64,000 nucleotides of DNA from Cyathus striatus. Its lineage: Eukaryota > Basidiomycota > Agaricomycetes > Agaricales > Nidulariaceae. The notes below the pieces were generated by a model. That model was not told the DNA's origin. It was given only the letters and a program-made list of their open reading frames with translations, and did no database searches. Each line of letters starts with the position of its first letter. Within the stretch, counting starts at the first letter, position 1. Both the position numbers and the translations under genes were made by a program. The stretch spans positions 3,038,001 to 3,102,000 of the forward strand of contig JAOVFP010000010.1 in assembly GCA_025738555.1 (NCBI GenBank), written 5' to 3'. Shown here piece after piece: positions 13,316 to 23,624 of this stretch.

Positions 13316-13946
13316 GTCTTCATGGTCTTTCTGCAAGTGGTAACAAGTTCATTGATTAGCGGCTCGGGGGTGAAAGGGTATTATAATAAAAATAGAAAGG
13401 CTTGAAGTTGAATTGAAGTTGGCAAGTTTCTTGTGTGTAATCTTTGTGGCTTCTGCGGTGCATTCTAGTAGTGTGGTTTGAGATCTTGTAAGTTCTGTGT
13501 GGCTTCTGGCTTCGGTTAAACTTGTAAATAATGTAGTTATTGTAGAGACTTGATTGAGGTTGGAATTAACAGAGGGGGAAATAGAATTTGCAAGTTGATT
13601 AAGTTGGGGACTCGATTTTTCAGGTGTGATCAAAATGAAACCAGTGGAGACAAGTGGAGAGTTAATATATAACGGTGAGGATGAGGTTGTAGTGGGCTTG
13701 GAGGGTGATTGTGGCATATCTCGTCGAGTGGTTGCTGATTCATCAATAATTAAAAATCCAGATTTTGCGAAGTTCGGGCGCATGTGGGGGTGGTAAACAC
13801 GACGTGGGTATTTGGATCAATGAGGGTAATTTGTTGGTCAACATTCAAAAAATCCTGAGTTGTCATTTGCGCGAGACAAGAGAACGGGCAGCCTAAAAGT
13901 AACTCATATAGCACATTTCCAACAACTTGAGCTTGCAAATATAAGA

Positions 13947-14489
13947 TCCTATCTTACTACATTTACTGACTATTAGTTGAGCTTACATTATTACTTATTG
14001 CACAATGTGTTCGCTCTTTCGTTGTTTTTATTTGTATTTGTTTATACTCTACCTAAACTGTCATCCTCAGTAGTCATTCACCATTTTAAATTATGTACAA
14101 CCTGGCAATAGCATAAATGTTACTCTTAATTAAATGTATCCTATCTTACTACATTTATAGACTATTATTTAAGCTTACATATGAATCCATTATTACTTAT
14201 TGCATAATGTTCGCTCTTTCATTGTTTTTATTTGTATTTGTTTATACTCTACCTAAATTGTTGTCCTCAGTAGTCATTCACCATTTTAAATTATGTACAA
14301 CCTGGCAATAGCATAAATGTTACACTTAGTTAAATATATCCTATCTTAGTACATTTATAGACTATTAGTTAAGCTTACATATAAGTCCATTATTACTTAT
14401 TGCACAATATGTTCGCTCTGTCATTGGTTTTATTTGTATTTGTTTATACTCTGCATAAATTGTCGTCCTTAGTAGTCATTCACCACCTG
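13947..14489. repeat. Three tandem units of about 195-200 bp
   Basis: Units begin TCCTATCTTA at about 13,947, 14,139 and 14,339, and each carries ACTTATTGCA, TTCGCTCT, TTTTATTTGTATTTG and CAGTAGTCATTCACCA. The third unit is cut off by the right inverted arm. The repeat is AT-rich and subterminal in the inner TIR element, so it may hold transposase binding sites. That function is inference. Confidence 0.75.
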
Positions 14490-15241
14490 TAAATATGTAA
14501 ACCTGTATTTTAGCTTGTAATCTCAAGTGTGAATAACAGATCAGTGTCAATTCAGAGCACTGTTAAAAATGATGCAGGGACAAATGAATACATAGATTTG
14601 AAACTAAGAAATTGTATTTTTGCTTACACTTATTGTGATTGAATCAGAGACTTAATTCTTCTTTTATCCCGAGTAATTTTTGAATTAATAACATATCATA
14701 ATGACAAAAGACCTATGTGCTGTGGCAGTCTGTTCTAATGTTTTACATTAGTACTTAGATATATGTACATTCTGATTAAGCTGTTAACCGAAAACTTAGT
14801 CCAAACAGCAAGCGCCCTAAGCAAATATTTAAGCAAGCTGCCAAAGCGCCGAAGGTTGGAGCTCAAAGATTTTGACGTGGTCGAGCGTGGTTGTCTGGCT
14901 TTCCATAGAATCACATATATTCATCATTGTTTCACATTTGTTATCCATGTGCAGTTCTTTGACAACTTCATCTCTCATATCCAGACTAACCATTATAGTT
15001 TTTACTTTGTCATTTCATTACATTTTTAGTCCTGATTATAAAACATCTCATACCATTCCATGTTAAAATTTCTCATGCTCTGTCAATGGGGCTAAGACTC
15101 CAACTATATACACACTCTATATCTTCCATTTTAGTATCTTATTATCATTTCCACAACATTCTGATTGTCACTTTCATGTAAAGTCTTCCAGTTCTACAAG
15201 TACAAATTGTTTCCTCTGCATTTATAATTTATTCTGTACTA

Positions 15242-16494
15242 CAGCTGAGGACAATCAAAGTCAACAAAAAAATCAATAATTTTTTTTGGCCTTGGACTTC
15301 TTTGGGAATGAAAGATACTTGAATTAGCTTTCAGTTGATATAATTTTTACAACAATCCTATGAGCCATTCCTTCTAAAAATGAAAATTGATTTTTTTACC
15401 CCCAAAAATTTGGCCAACTGTAAAAGAAATCATTTTATTCACAAAAAAAGTGCCAATAGAGTCCTTTTTATGTATTATTAATGATTCCAATGTATTAAGC
15501 TATTTTATTGAGCAGCTGTTGAGCAAAAAATCAAACAAAAATTGCATCTGTACATGGTCTGTACTGACAAACAGGAATAATGATGTGAGATCAAATACTA
15601 TATTTGCTATCTGGCTGATTTTTGTACTAACTAAATACAAAATGACAAGTATTGTGAGAGGATGTTCACAATGTAACACATTCTAACAGTATGACCTATC
15701 CTTGAGGTCATCCATTGAAGAAACATAATCCTAATATGTTTAGACTGAGATCTGTCTCAGGCATCACCAAGCCTTTCAATGTATCAAATGTAAGTCTGCC
15801 AACTTCAAGTGCTCAAATTATTGATTCTGATATCTCAGTTAATCAGATAGTGGATGAAGATTCAATTACACTAGATAGTCTGGAAGTGAACTGGGAGATA
15901 GAAGAGCATGAGCAGATAGATGTGGTTTATTATAGAGATAAAGTCTTCTTGCTAATGATGAAGAATTTCCAAGTACCAACAGCTCAATATATAGGGCCAG
16001 AATTATTACAAATGGAGACTACTCTTCTTCCTGGAAAGTAAGAGATCATTCCTTTATTCCATGATGAATGCTGTTTTCATGTGAATGATCAAACTAGTCA
16101 AGTTTGGTAAGTGCTTTATAAATTATTGTATTAAAACATGTCTACTACAAATATAACAAATGTTTCAAACTGGAGAACATGTTCTACAGGGCAGTACAAC
16201 ATCAGAAGCAGCATAGAGGAGTGTGTAATGTGGAAATGGAGGGTATGGAAGTGATTGATTGCAGTAGATTGATAGTGGGGATAGTCACTGACTTACCTAA
16301 AGGTGTTCAAAGAGGTACACACAAATCATTTTTTGTCTGAAAAATTTGGCCACCTTGAAATATCATGGGAAAAACTTATAAAGTGCCTTTTCTAATGTAT
16401 TTGAGGCTGCTGGACCTGAATATCAAGTTAGTTTTGCCCTAAAAAATCATGTGGCTGAGTTGTAAATTTTTTTGCCTTTGATTGTCCTCAACTG
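15242..16494. mobile_element. Tc1/mariner-like element with TA target sites
   Basis: The ends are imperfect inverted repeats: CAGCTGAGGACAATCAAAG on the left and, reverse-complemented, CAGTTGAGGACAATCAAAG on the right. TA dinucleotides flank both ends (15,240-15,241 and 16,495-16,496). Length is about 1.25 kb. It carries a broken DDE-type transposase fragment on the plus strand. Subterminal sequence (TGCCCTAAAAAATCA) is shared with the element at 22,699-23,622, so the two belong to related families. Confidence 0.75.
15715..16130 (+). pseudogene. DDE transposase fragment (Tc1/mariner/IS630-like)
   Basis: The readable protein includes EHEQIDVVYYRDKVFLLMM and GPELL, followed after a stop (TAA, 16,039-16,041) by EIIPLFHDECCFHVND. 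The latter resembles the conserved aspartate-containing block of fungal DDE endonucleases (FxDExxFHxNE). The N-terminal DNA-binding part and the last catalytic residue were not found, and the frame is broken. The TA target sites of the surrounding element agree with this family. It is non-functional. Confidence 0.55.
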
Positions 16495-16559
16495 TATTAG
16501 ATACCCACCCTACTCCTATAACAATTTGAATAGTTATGCAGACAAACAAATCTGATATA

Positions 16560-17110
16560 ATTGGAAAGTATGACATTTGCAAAAATGTTGCAATGCACTT
16601 CAGAGATGCCACATGCATGAAAAACACATGATGCATTTCAAAAACATGACAAATGTGATAAATGTAATGTGTGACATGCTTCCAAGGTGTGACATGTGAG
16701 AGTGTGTAATGTGCAGGAATAATGTAACAAATGTTATGCTCATGAAAGTGTGGTAAATGTGACACACAGGAAATGTGTGACAAATGCGAACAATGTGACA
16801 TAGGCGTGACAAGTGCGAGATATGTGACATGTGTGACATATATGATATTATTCAAATAACGTGCTATTGTAATATATAATGATCACTTATGATCACCTAT
16901 ACATTCTTTAGTACCAGTAATATGTGAATATGCACTTGAAACACCTAATGATCACTTATGATCACCATTACATTCATTAGTACTAGTAGTAAGTAAATAT
17001 TCACCTGAAACACTACTAAAACACTGAAAGATCACTTATGATCATACATTCATTATTACATATATAATAGTGAGTGATCATAAAACCTAGGCATTTAATG
17101 AAAAAATTGG
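16560..17110. repeat. Right arm arrays: TGTGACAAATG and TGATCA repeats
   Basis: From about 16,560 to 16,860 the sequence repeats short units of the form TGTGACAAATGYG. From 16,870 to 17,110 it repeats GATCACTTATGATCAC with AT-rich spacers containing ATTCATTAGTA. The second copy of the 9-bp-TSD element has both array types in its arms, and fragments of the TGATCA type recur at 25.6 and 58.5 kb. ORFs rich in His and Ser here are repeat artefacts. Confidence 0.7.
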
Positions 17111-17471
17111 CTGACACCCCTTGAAAGGGTAGCTTCTTTCAGAACCTGTAATTTGATTAGTCAGATATTAATAATTATCAGGTGGATTGACTTCACCTTC
17201 AGAATATTACACAGCTGCTCCATGACAGTTCACTCCTCATCTAGCTCAAAATCCTTCAACCCATTTTGTTGCTTGCTGGTGAAGTGTTCATAAAATGTCT
17301 GGTAGTTCAATATGAAGTGGAGCATGTTGTATGTAGAGTTCCATCTTGTATGAACATTGTTTGGAATGAGTCTAACCTCAATATTTGGGTCCTTGTAAAA
17401 CTTCTTCCAGGCTGGAAGAAGGTTTGTCAACAAGTAGATAGTCTTGAATGCACTTTATGAATCTATCAATT

Positions 17472-18080
17472 TGTCATATCCATGACAATCCCTGTACCAT
17501 TGGAGTCAACTCTGGGTTTACTCCACTTTTAGTACATTTCCTCCAGACTATGTATACTTGTTATATATTGAACTCTTCCTTACTAATGTTTACTTGTATC
17601 TGTTTACTTGTTCCTTCCCTTTAATATTACTACCTCATTCTCTGGCTGCAGCCATTTCTCCTATGACTATAATCTAGAGGTGTACTACTAGTTTACCATG
17701 TTCTACATTTCATGGAGTTTACTTAATCCTAGGATGCCACATACCCATGGGCATTACTCCGTACGCATTTGGACAAAGTAGTTTACTATATAAACTACTC
17801 CTGTAATGTAGATATACCTTAGTTTCAAATCAACTATGTTTACACCCTTCTCCCACTTGGGCCTTGAGCCAACTCCGCTATTTTGCCACTTACTCCGCTT
17901 TGTTCTAAATACGGAACTGGAAGTCCAAGAGGTGCAACACACAAGTTGAAGCCAATGTTCCACTACTCCCATACTTGTTCATTATCTCCACACACCTTAC
18001 TAACATTGTACAAGTTACTCCGCTATTAGACTATCTACTCCGAGGTTCTTGTCCCTAGTGGAATAGAACGGGACGTGACA
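17472..18080 (+). repeat. Complete solo LTR, TSD CAATT
   Basis: The 609-bp unit begins TGTCATATCC and ends GGGACGTGACA, the TG...CA termini of an LTR with a short inverted TGTCA/TGACA. It is flanked by perfect 5-bp duplications, CAATT at 17,467-17,471 and 18,081-18,085. It interrupts the hAT gene and is the same family as 5,461-6,037. Several CpGs remain, so it is a fairly recent insertion whose internal region was lost by LTR recombination. Gypsy or copia type cannot be told from the LTR alone. Confidence 0.88.
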
Positions 18081-18332
18081 CAATTAGTGAGTTACATATG
18101 ATCCGATGCTAACATAACTAATCTACTTTGCCAGCATCATTTGTACAGGGCAAAGATCTGCCCCCACAATATTACACTCAGCTTCATACAATGCTGCTAT
18201 CTCCCCAACCCACCCATCCAAGTTGTCACTATCATCAATGCTGGAGCTCACTGGATTGTTCAATAACATTTGTTGAGTTATGCATTCTTCAGTGTTGGTG
18301 TTGCATGTAATGTTGTAAAGCTGGAAGTTAGG

Positions 18333-19292
18333 AGGTCATGTCACTGACCCACAGTCTCAGTAGAATCCAGTGAGATTCTCATGAGATTCTCTGATACTCC
18401 AGTGAGAATCTAGGTTAATTTTAGTGGTATATCTGAGAGTGTGGAGAGATATTAGTGAGACATTGGTGAGACTACACTGAGAAAATGAACAATTTTCATC
18501 TCACTATAATCTCACCTAGTTCTCATTGGGTGAGAATCTCTGAGAGTCCAATGAGAATCTAGTGAGAATAAGCTGTATTTCTCACTCCTCCACAAGATCA
18601 GGTGGACTTCAGGTAGACTTCAGGCAGACTCTATTGTCACAGTTGTAATGTGTTTCCCACAGTTATCATACTTGTCACACATGTGTGAAAGGTTGGAAAA
18701 TGTGGGAAAAGTGTGACACATTGAAAAATGTTGGAAAAAGTGTGGTGCCTAAGCTTTACCTAGACACTATTGTCACACATGTATGAAAGTGTGACATGTT
18801 GGAAAATGTTGGAAAAAGCGTGACAAGTGTGGGAAAAAGTGTGACATGTGTGACAAGCGTGGGGAAAGTGTGACATGTTGGAAGCGTGACATATGTGACA
18901 ATGTGGGGAAAGTGTGACACATTGGAAAAAGTTAGGTAAGTGTGATGGTTATGATATGTGACACTTTTCTAAAATATGTCACACATTTTTCCCACGCTTG
19001 TCACACATGTCACGCTTTTGTTTCCAATGTTTTCCAAACATGTCACACTTTTTTCCACACTTGTCACGCTTTTTCCAACATTTTCCAACATGTCACACTT
19101 TCATACATGTGTGACAATAGTGTCTAGGTAAAGCTTAGGCACTTGAGTTCAGTAGAGTTCAGGTAGAGCCCATGTGCTCTACTGATAGTGTAGTGAGACT
19201 CTCACTGGATTCTTGATAGTCTAGTGAGAGTCCAGTGAGACTCTTGATAGTCTGGTGAGAGTTCAGTGATAACTGTGGGAGAGTGCAACATA
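18333..19292. mobile_element. Palindromic non-autonomous element
   Basis: The left end is AGGTCATGTCACTGACCCACAGT. The right end, reverse-complemented, contains TGCACTCTCCCACAGT. CTGGAAGTTAGG occurs directly before (18,321-18,332) and after (19,293-19,304), suggesting a 12-bp duplication within the hAT gene. The core is an inverted repeat, with arms 18,745 to about 18,900 and about 18,985 to 19,142. Both arms contain GTGCCTAAGCTTTACCTAG and many TGTGACA and TTGGAAAA motifs. The outer parts repeat AGTGAGA-type motifs (GAATCCAGTGAGA). A second copy of the left half lies at 59,739-59,985. No protein is encoded. Confidence 0.7.
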
Positions 19293-20935
19293 CTGGAAGT
19301 TAGGGTCATTGTGGTCAAGTAAAGGTTTGCCATTTTGGGATTTTGGTCATTGTGGTGCATCAAACTGCCATACAAATATCTGAGTGATGAGGTTATTCAC
19401 ACGGAGGAAGCAATGAGTATGGTTGACTATGGAAAATGAAGTCCACATTCCATCCAATTTGTGGACTATAGCATTGTTGTTTGTGGCATTATTGAAGGTG
19501 ATAGCAAGGACCTTGGTGAGTGGTAAGTATAGGATTATACATGTTCTTCATTATGCCAACCTTTTCTGACAGACCAAATTCCTCCAAAGCTGTAGCAAAT
19601 GTATTTGCCAGAGTCATATCATTGTGTAACTTCAGAACTTCTATGATATCAAGTATTAATAAAATTGGAACTCTGTTGTGCTTGAAATGGACTGTAAATA
19701 CAATGTAGACTCAGTAGTTTGGAGTGATCCAGCCATTGGTAGCAAAGTGTAGTTTTTCAGAATGTTTTTGGTAAGTGGTTAGTTTATGTCTCCATGAACA
19801 GAAGTCACTTACATGCAGTATTGAGGTGATATATTAATGAGTCTGCATAAACCATTTGAACATCATGCAATACTGTGGTTGACAATAGTAAGTAGTTCTC
19901 TGGCCTTTTCATCTTCATGAAACACTTAAAAGCCACAACCTTAAATTATGTTGAAAGGGTGCAAACCATTGAATAACCTCTGCTCTATTATATTCATCAG
20001 TATGTGTAACATAAGACAAATAAAGTTGGACACACCTTGTCTCTGCCTGAGTATATTGAATTTGCAAGTAAGTTATCTTCCCCTTTCCTTTTACCTAGAA
20101 CATAGCAGCAATTGGCCTATCTTTAGACTTAGCAAAAACACCTCTAACTTCATTCACATTACCCACATCCATGGCTGCACTAACAGTCTCATCTCCCCAA
20201 TATATCTGTGCATGCCAGTGCATATTGCTGAAGTGACAGATTGTTTTCTTGCAAGATTTCACAAAAGCATGTAAATTGATGGTATCAATGCCCCTCATAT
20301 AGCTAATCATTGGGGTTGGGTGGTAAAATGCATATATTAGTGAAGTCCAGTCAAGTTGTAGGCTCTCTAAATTCAGTAAGTAATATATTCAGATTAAGAT
20401 TATACAACTCACCACAGTCATTTTATGTATACTCCCTGCAATGCTCTCATTTTCATTGTCTTCATTATTTTCATTATCAGATATTTCAACAATAGTTACA
20501 TGACATAATGGAGGGCTGCTATGAGGTATGTTCTGTGTTTTTATTGTCACTGTATCTGTCAGCATGGTGTCAGGCACCTATAATTTTTTTATTAATACTC
20601 TTTTCTCTTGTGTAGAGGTACAGTGCATTACTCACTGGTATATTGGAGGGGTTCCCTGCTGATATTGTCAATGTTGGGACTGTGTTTTTAGGTGGCTTCA
20701 GCTTCAACTTAAAAAAAATGAATTAAGACACTTTGACTTTTATGTGGTGGTTCCTGATAGTGTTGTTGGGTATCTTTTTGTACTTTAATAGAAATCTTAC
20801 TGAGGTGACCAAGCTGTGATCATCAGGGTTCAGTTTCTTCTTGAGATGTAGCTTTGGCTTCAACAACCTGATGGCTGCCTCAGTGACTTCACTGTCAATT
20901 GGCATGTGACCTGCTCTTGGTGCTACCAGTTCCAA

Positions 20936-22698
20936 GTCTGATATTCTTGAAAATATTGTGTGTAGAGTGTAGAAATGATAGTGTATATGGTATGTGTTTG
21001 GATATGCTTTTTTTCTGGTAGCTTTGTAACTAATTAGTCCTATATTATATAAGTTTTGAATAATATATTAGTATAAGGGTAACTGCCAGGTTACAGGTGT
21101 TCTGAGTTCAACCCACACCTATACCTGGCAACACTCTAACCTGCCATGCATGTGAGTGTTGTTAGCCCATGCAATACTCTATCTGTAATACTCCAACATA
21201 AAACTGTTCATGCATACACACGCCATTTTGAAGATTCAATCCAATATATGAAACTGACTGCCATTGTGACTTATTGATTGTCATTGAAAATGCAAGTCAA
21301 ACAGAAAACTAGTGCTGACAAAACTGGAATAGCTTTTAGCTGTAACTCCAGCTATTTTCATTAAATTCAGTCTAGCTCTAGTCCATCTTGAGACCACTAG
21401 GAGTCCACCTGTGTAGAGGGGTAATCCTCTACTGAACTTAACTTACTCACATACCATATAAATCAGACCAAATATACTGGTGTCTATTACAATAGGCAGC
21501 ATCACAATGATTTAGTAATATTGGGCAAGAACATATTTTTCATATTAATTGGTTGAATAGATATAGAATTGTAGCTAAAAATTTAATTCTATTTATGCAT
21601 TTTATAGCAGCAGAAAGTCCTTTACTGCTTAGCATAAAAATATTTTTATTATATGTCTAAGAAATTAAAAATATGGTGAGAAAATACAGCAGCTTATTGT
21701 ATAAAGTCATGTGCAGTTGAAGAGGTACCAATTATTGCTAGAAAAGTTAAAATAATAATTTATTAAATAATTTGTCCATTTGACAAGATATTATCTGTCA
21801 TATTTAAACTAAATTCTATGGCAGAAATGAGATAAAATAAATCACACTTGCCTGCTATGAATTCAGAAGATAGTGTCAGATTAGTTCAGCAAATTACTAA
21901 AAAGTTTGTGTCAACCCATATCAATGTTTCAGCACTTCAGTATGTCAGTATTTAAAATAAAATAATAAGGTAGATGGTTGGTATAAGGTTCACAGTCCAT
22001 GTTCATGCTCATGGCTTGTGGGAGGGTACATACATTGGCCTTCTTTGTCCAGGGGCAGGACAATGACTTGAGAGTAAATAAGAGCATACCAATTGTAGGT
22101 TGTTGAGTTCTCATAGAGTAAGTCAATCAATAATAAGTTCATGTGTGTCACAAGCTACTGCCAATTAGAATGACCATTGTATTCAGTAATCAACAATACT
22201 AGTACTATACTAAAATACTATTTCCAGTGGCAGCATGAGACTTTGTGTGAAACTTTAAGTGGACAAAAAGATTAGGTATATCAAAGCATGAGAAAATTGA
22301 ACAACCTGTGCATGAACTAGGTTGAATCCAGACACACATTATGGTGAGTTGGTGTATTCTTGTGGAAAGAGAGACATGTAAGTTTCTTGCTATGTTGGTT
22401 ACATACATCTTGGAAGAGGGGGAGGGAAGAGGAGAGAGGGTAGTATGCATCGCCAGCATGGACAAGGGCAGAAGATGTATGATGAATAGGCCCATCTCCC
22501 ACAAATCCAGTTATCATCATTGATTGAACATCAAATCTTGTAATGAAGTAACCACAGCATGTAAGTATTGTGTCTTCCTTTTGAATGTGATAAGTGGGAA
22601 GAATATAGAACAAAGGGAGGAGAGTGGAGGGAGGAGAGTAAAATATGTTAGATTAATGAATGAAAGATGAGATAGTAAGATATGAATAGGAAGTAGTA
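20936..22698. other. No gene recognised
   Basis: AT-rich sequence upstream of the hAT gene. ORFs at 21,929-22,126 and 22,205-22,711 on the minus strand have no recognisable domain and are probably chance. The other terminus of the hAT element should lie here or beyond but was not identified. Confidence 0.4.
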
Positions 22699-23622
22699 CA
22701 GTTTGTGACACTTAAACACCACAAATTTTATTATGGTAGAAAAATGAATTTTTTAGGGCAAACTAATTACAGATTCAGAATCAGAAGGTCAAAATACATA
22801 CAAAAATAATATTTTTGTGAGATTCCTATGATAAAATAGCTGTGCCAAATTTTTTGGCAAAAAAATTGACATGTTACATAGCCTAATTTAGGATACAATA
22901 GCCTCAAGTGCCATCATAGCACAATTTGAGACTTGATGGTGTTTACAATACTGTCTAACAGTCCATTCTGCTGCTTCACTTGTTAACTACACCTATATGC
23001 ACTCATAAATTGCCATGTTTGGTTTATAAAACAACAAATAACATTCAGAGAACAAGCATCTAGATATTTCACAACCACTTTTTTTGCATCTTGAAAGGTT
23101 CTTTTATCTTCTTCACAATACTGATATTTTGCCCACCCCCAGTACTGTCAAAGTGTATGCTCAATAATTTTAATTGTAATATTATTAAAGCATACATACT
23201 ATTTGATATATGAGTGATATGTAGTGGGGAGGGACTGGTGATCAGTTTTTGGCTGATTATTGCAAAGTCCACTGGTATCTCCACTCTTTTTCTTGGGTCT
23301 ACCTCTGGGCATGGTAATTAGAAAAGCAAATTTTTAGTGCCCAGTGAAGCAATTCAGAGGCTGTTTTTTTTGTGAAATCATATTGCTATTGATGAAAGCA
23401 TACTAAAAATACATTTATCATGATTTTTACTATTTTTTTATGGCCAAGTGCCAAATTTTTGGGCTAAAAAATCAAAAAATCAGAATTTCGAAAATCTGCT
23501 CATGGAATATTGTAGATTACATCATAACTATCCTATTCCAATAATTTTCGGAAGCTAAAAGTTGTTTGTGGTTGCTAGAAAATTTGCTTAATAAATTTGT
23601 GGTGTTTAAGTGTCACAAACTG
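22699..23622. mobile_element. TA-flanked TIR element, 924 bp
   Basis: The ends are 30-bp inverted repeats: CAGTTTGTGACACTTAAACA at the left and its complement at 23,593-23,622. TA is duplicated on both sides (22,697-22,698 and 23,623-23,624), as for Tc1/mariner-type elements. Subterminal GATTTTTTAGGGCAAA-like sequence is shared with the element at 15,242. A short minus-strand ORF beginning MPRGRPKKKSGD (23,312 downward, 37 codons) resembles the AT-hook-like start (RGRPK) of some basidiomycete transposon proteins. The rest of the transposase is deleted. Confidence 0.75.
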
Positions 23623-23624
23623 TA

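Larger units (their letters stand above)
6663..14906. mobile_element. 8.2-kb TIR element with 8-bp TSD
   Basis: The termini are inverted repeats beginning ATGGAAAGCC(G/A)GACAACC. They extend, with divergence, for more than 200 bp. The flanks GGAATCAT (6,655-6,662) and AGAATCAC (14,907-14,914) form an 8-bp target duplication with two transitions. The uninterrupted homologous site at about 30,226-30,235 reads AGAATCACAT, which confirms the insertion point. CpG dinucleotides are clearly more frequent inside than in the flanks, pointing to a younger insertion. The element holds a truncated Helitron-like ORF and a second, inner TIR copy. Eight-bp duplications fit hAT-like or Zisupton/KDZ-like transposition. 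No transposase of the element itself is recognisable. Confidence 0.75.
11509..14906. mobile_element. Inner TIR element, same family as the 8.2-kb element
   Basis: Inverted arms of about 400 bp (11,509-11,915 and 14,500-14,906) are near-identical. I count eight difference sites, most of them CpG against TG or CA. The left end interrupts the Helitron ORF after TCTTCTTT, but the right flank is AGAATCAC, so the two flanks do not match. The outer left end (6,663) does match the right flank. The simplest reading is an insertion followed by recombination between two neighbouring right ends, which removed the rest of the Helitron gene. The interior has no recognisable gene and is built largely of tandem repeats. 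Confidence 0.7.
5373..17120. mobile_element. Large 9-bp-TSD element, copy 1 (nested)
   Basis: The left terminus is CATAAGTGTCAGTCAATT. The right terminus, reverse-complemented, is GGGGTGTCAGCCAATT. Both are followed by TTTTTNATTAAATGCCTAGG and then TGATCA-containing sequence. The flanks AAGAAAAGG (5,364-5,372) and TTGAAAGGG (17,121-17,129) match at six of nine positions and look like a decayed 9-bp duplication. The hAT protein is interrupted exactly here (LKEATL on one side, LVLTSNIIHVTPV on the other). The right arm carries a TGATCA array and a TGTGACAAATG array, like copy 2 at 28,565-41,811. No transposase of its own is recognisable, because the interior is mostly later insertions. Nine-bp duplications suggest a Mutator-like or KDZ-like mechanism, but this is inference. 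Confidence 0.7.
3045..20935 (-). pseudogene. hAT-family transposase, split by nested insertions
   Basis: A hAT DNA transposase read on the minus strand in five blocks: 20,935-19,293, 18,332-18,081, 17,471-17,121, 5,372-5,241 and 4,068-3,045. Visible family signatures, in order: an acidic and basic N-terminal part; a BED-like region with YNRAEVIQWF near 19,980; LHFATNGWITPNY near 19,740; VRLIPNNVHTRWNSTYNML near 17,360; a VTPVMDIMNDQL segment near 5,330; LAKKTLNRYYSNTDEAEIY near 4,030; YFKNAGWQDSWIATA near 3,690; and the C-terminal dimerisation region (DELEQYLATETEKI, DYLSVPG, then after an apparent intron IECVFSCGWLLLSHIWN). Stops are mostly TGA. Each gap is a separate mobile element, and the protein resumes in the expected order on the other side. 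hAT proteins cut and paste DNA with 8-bp target duplications. The terminal repeats of this element were not found. It cannot be active. Confidence 0.82.
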
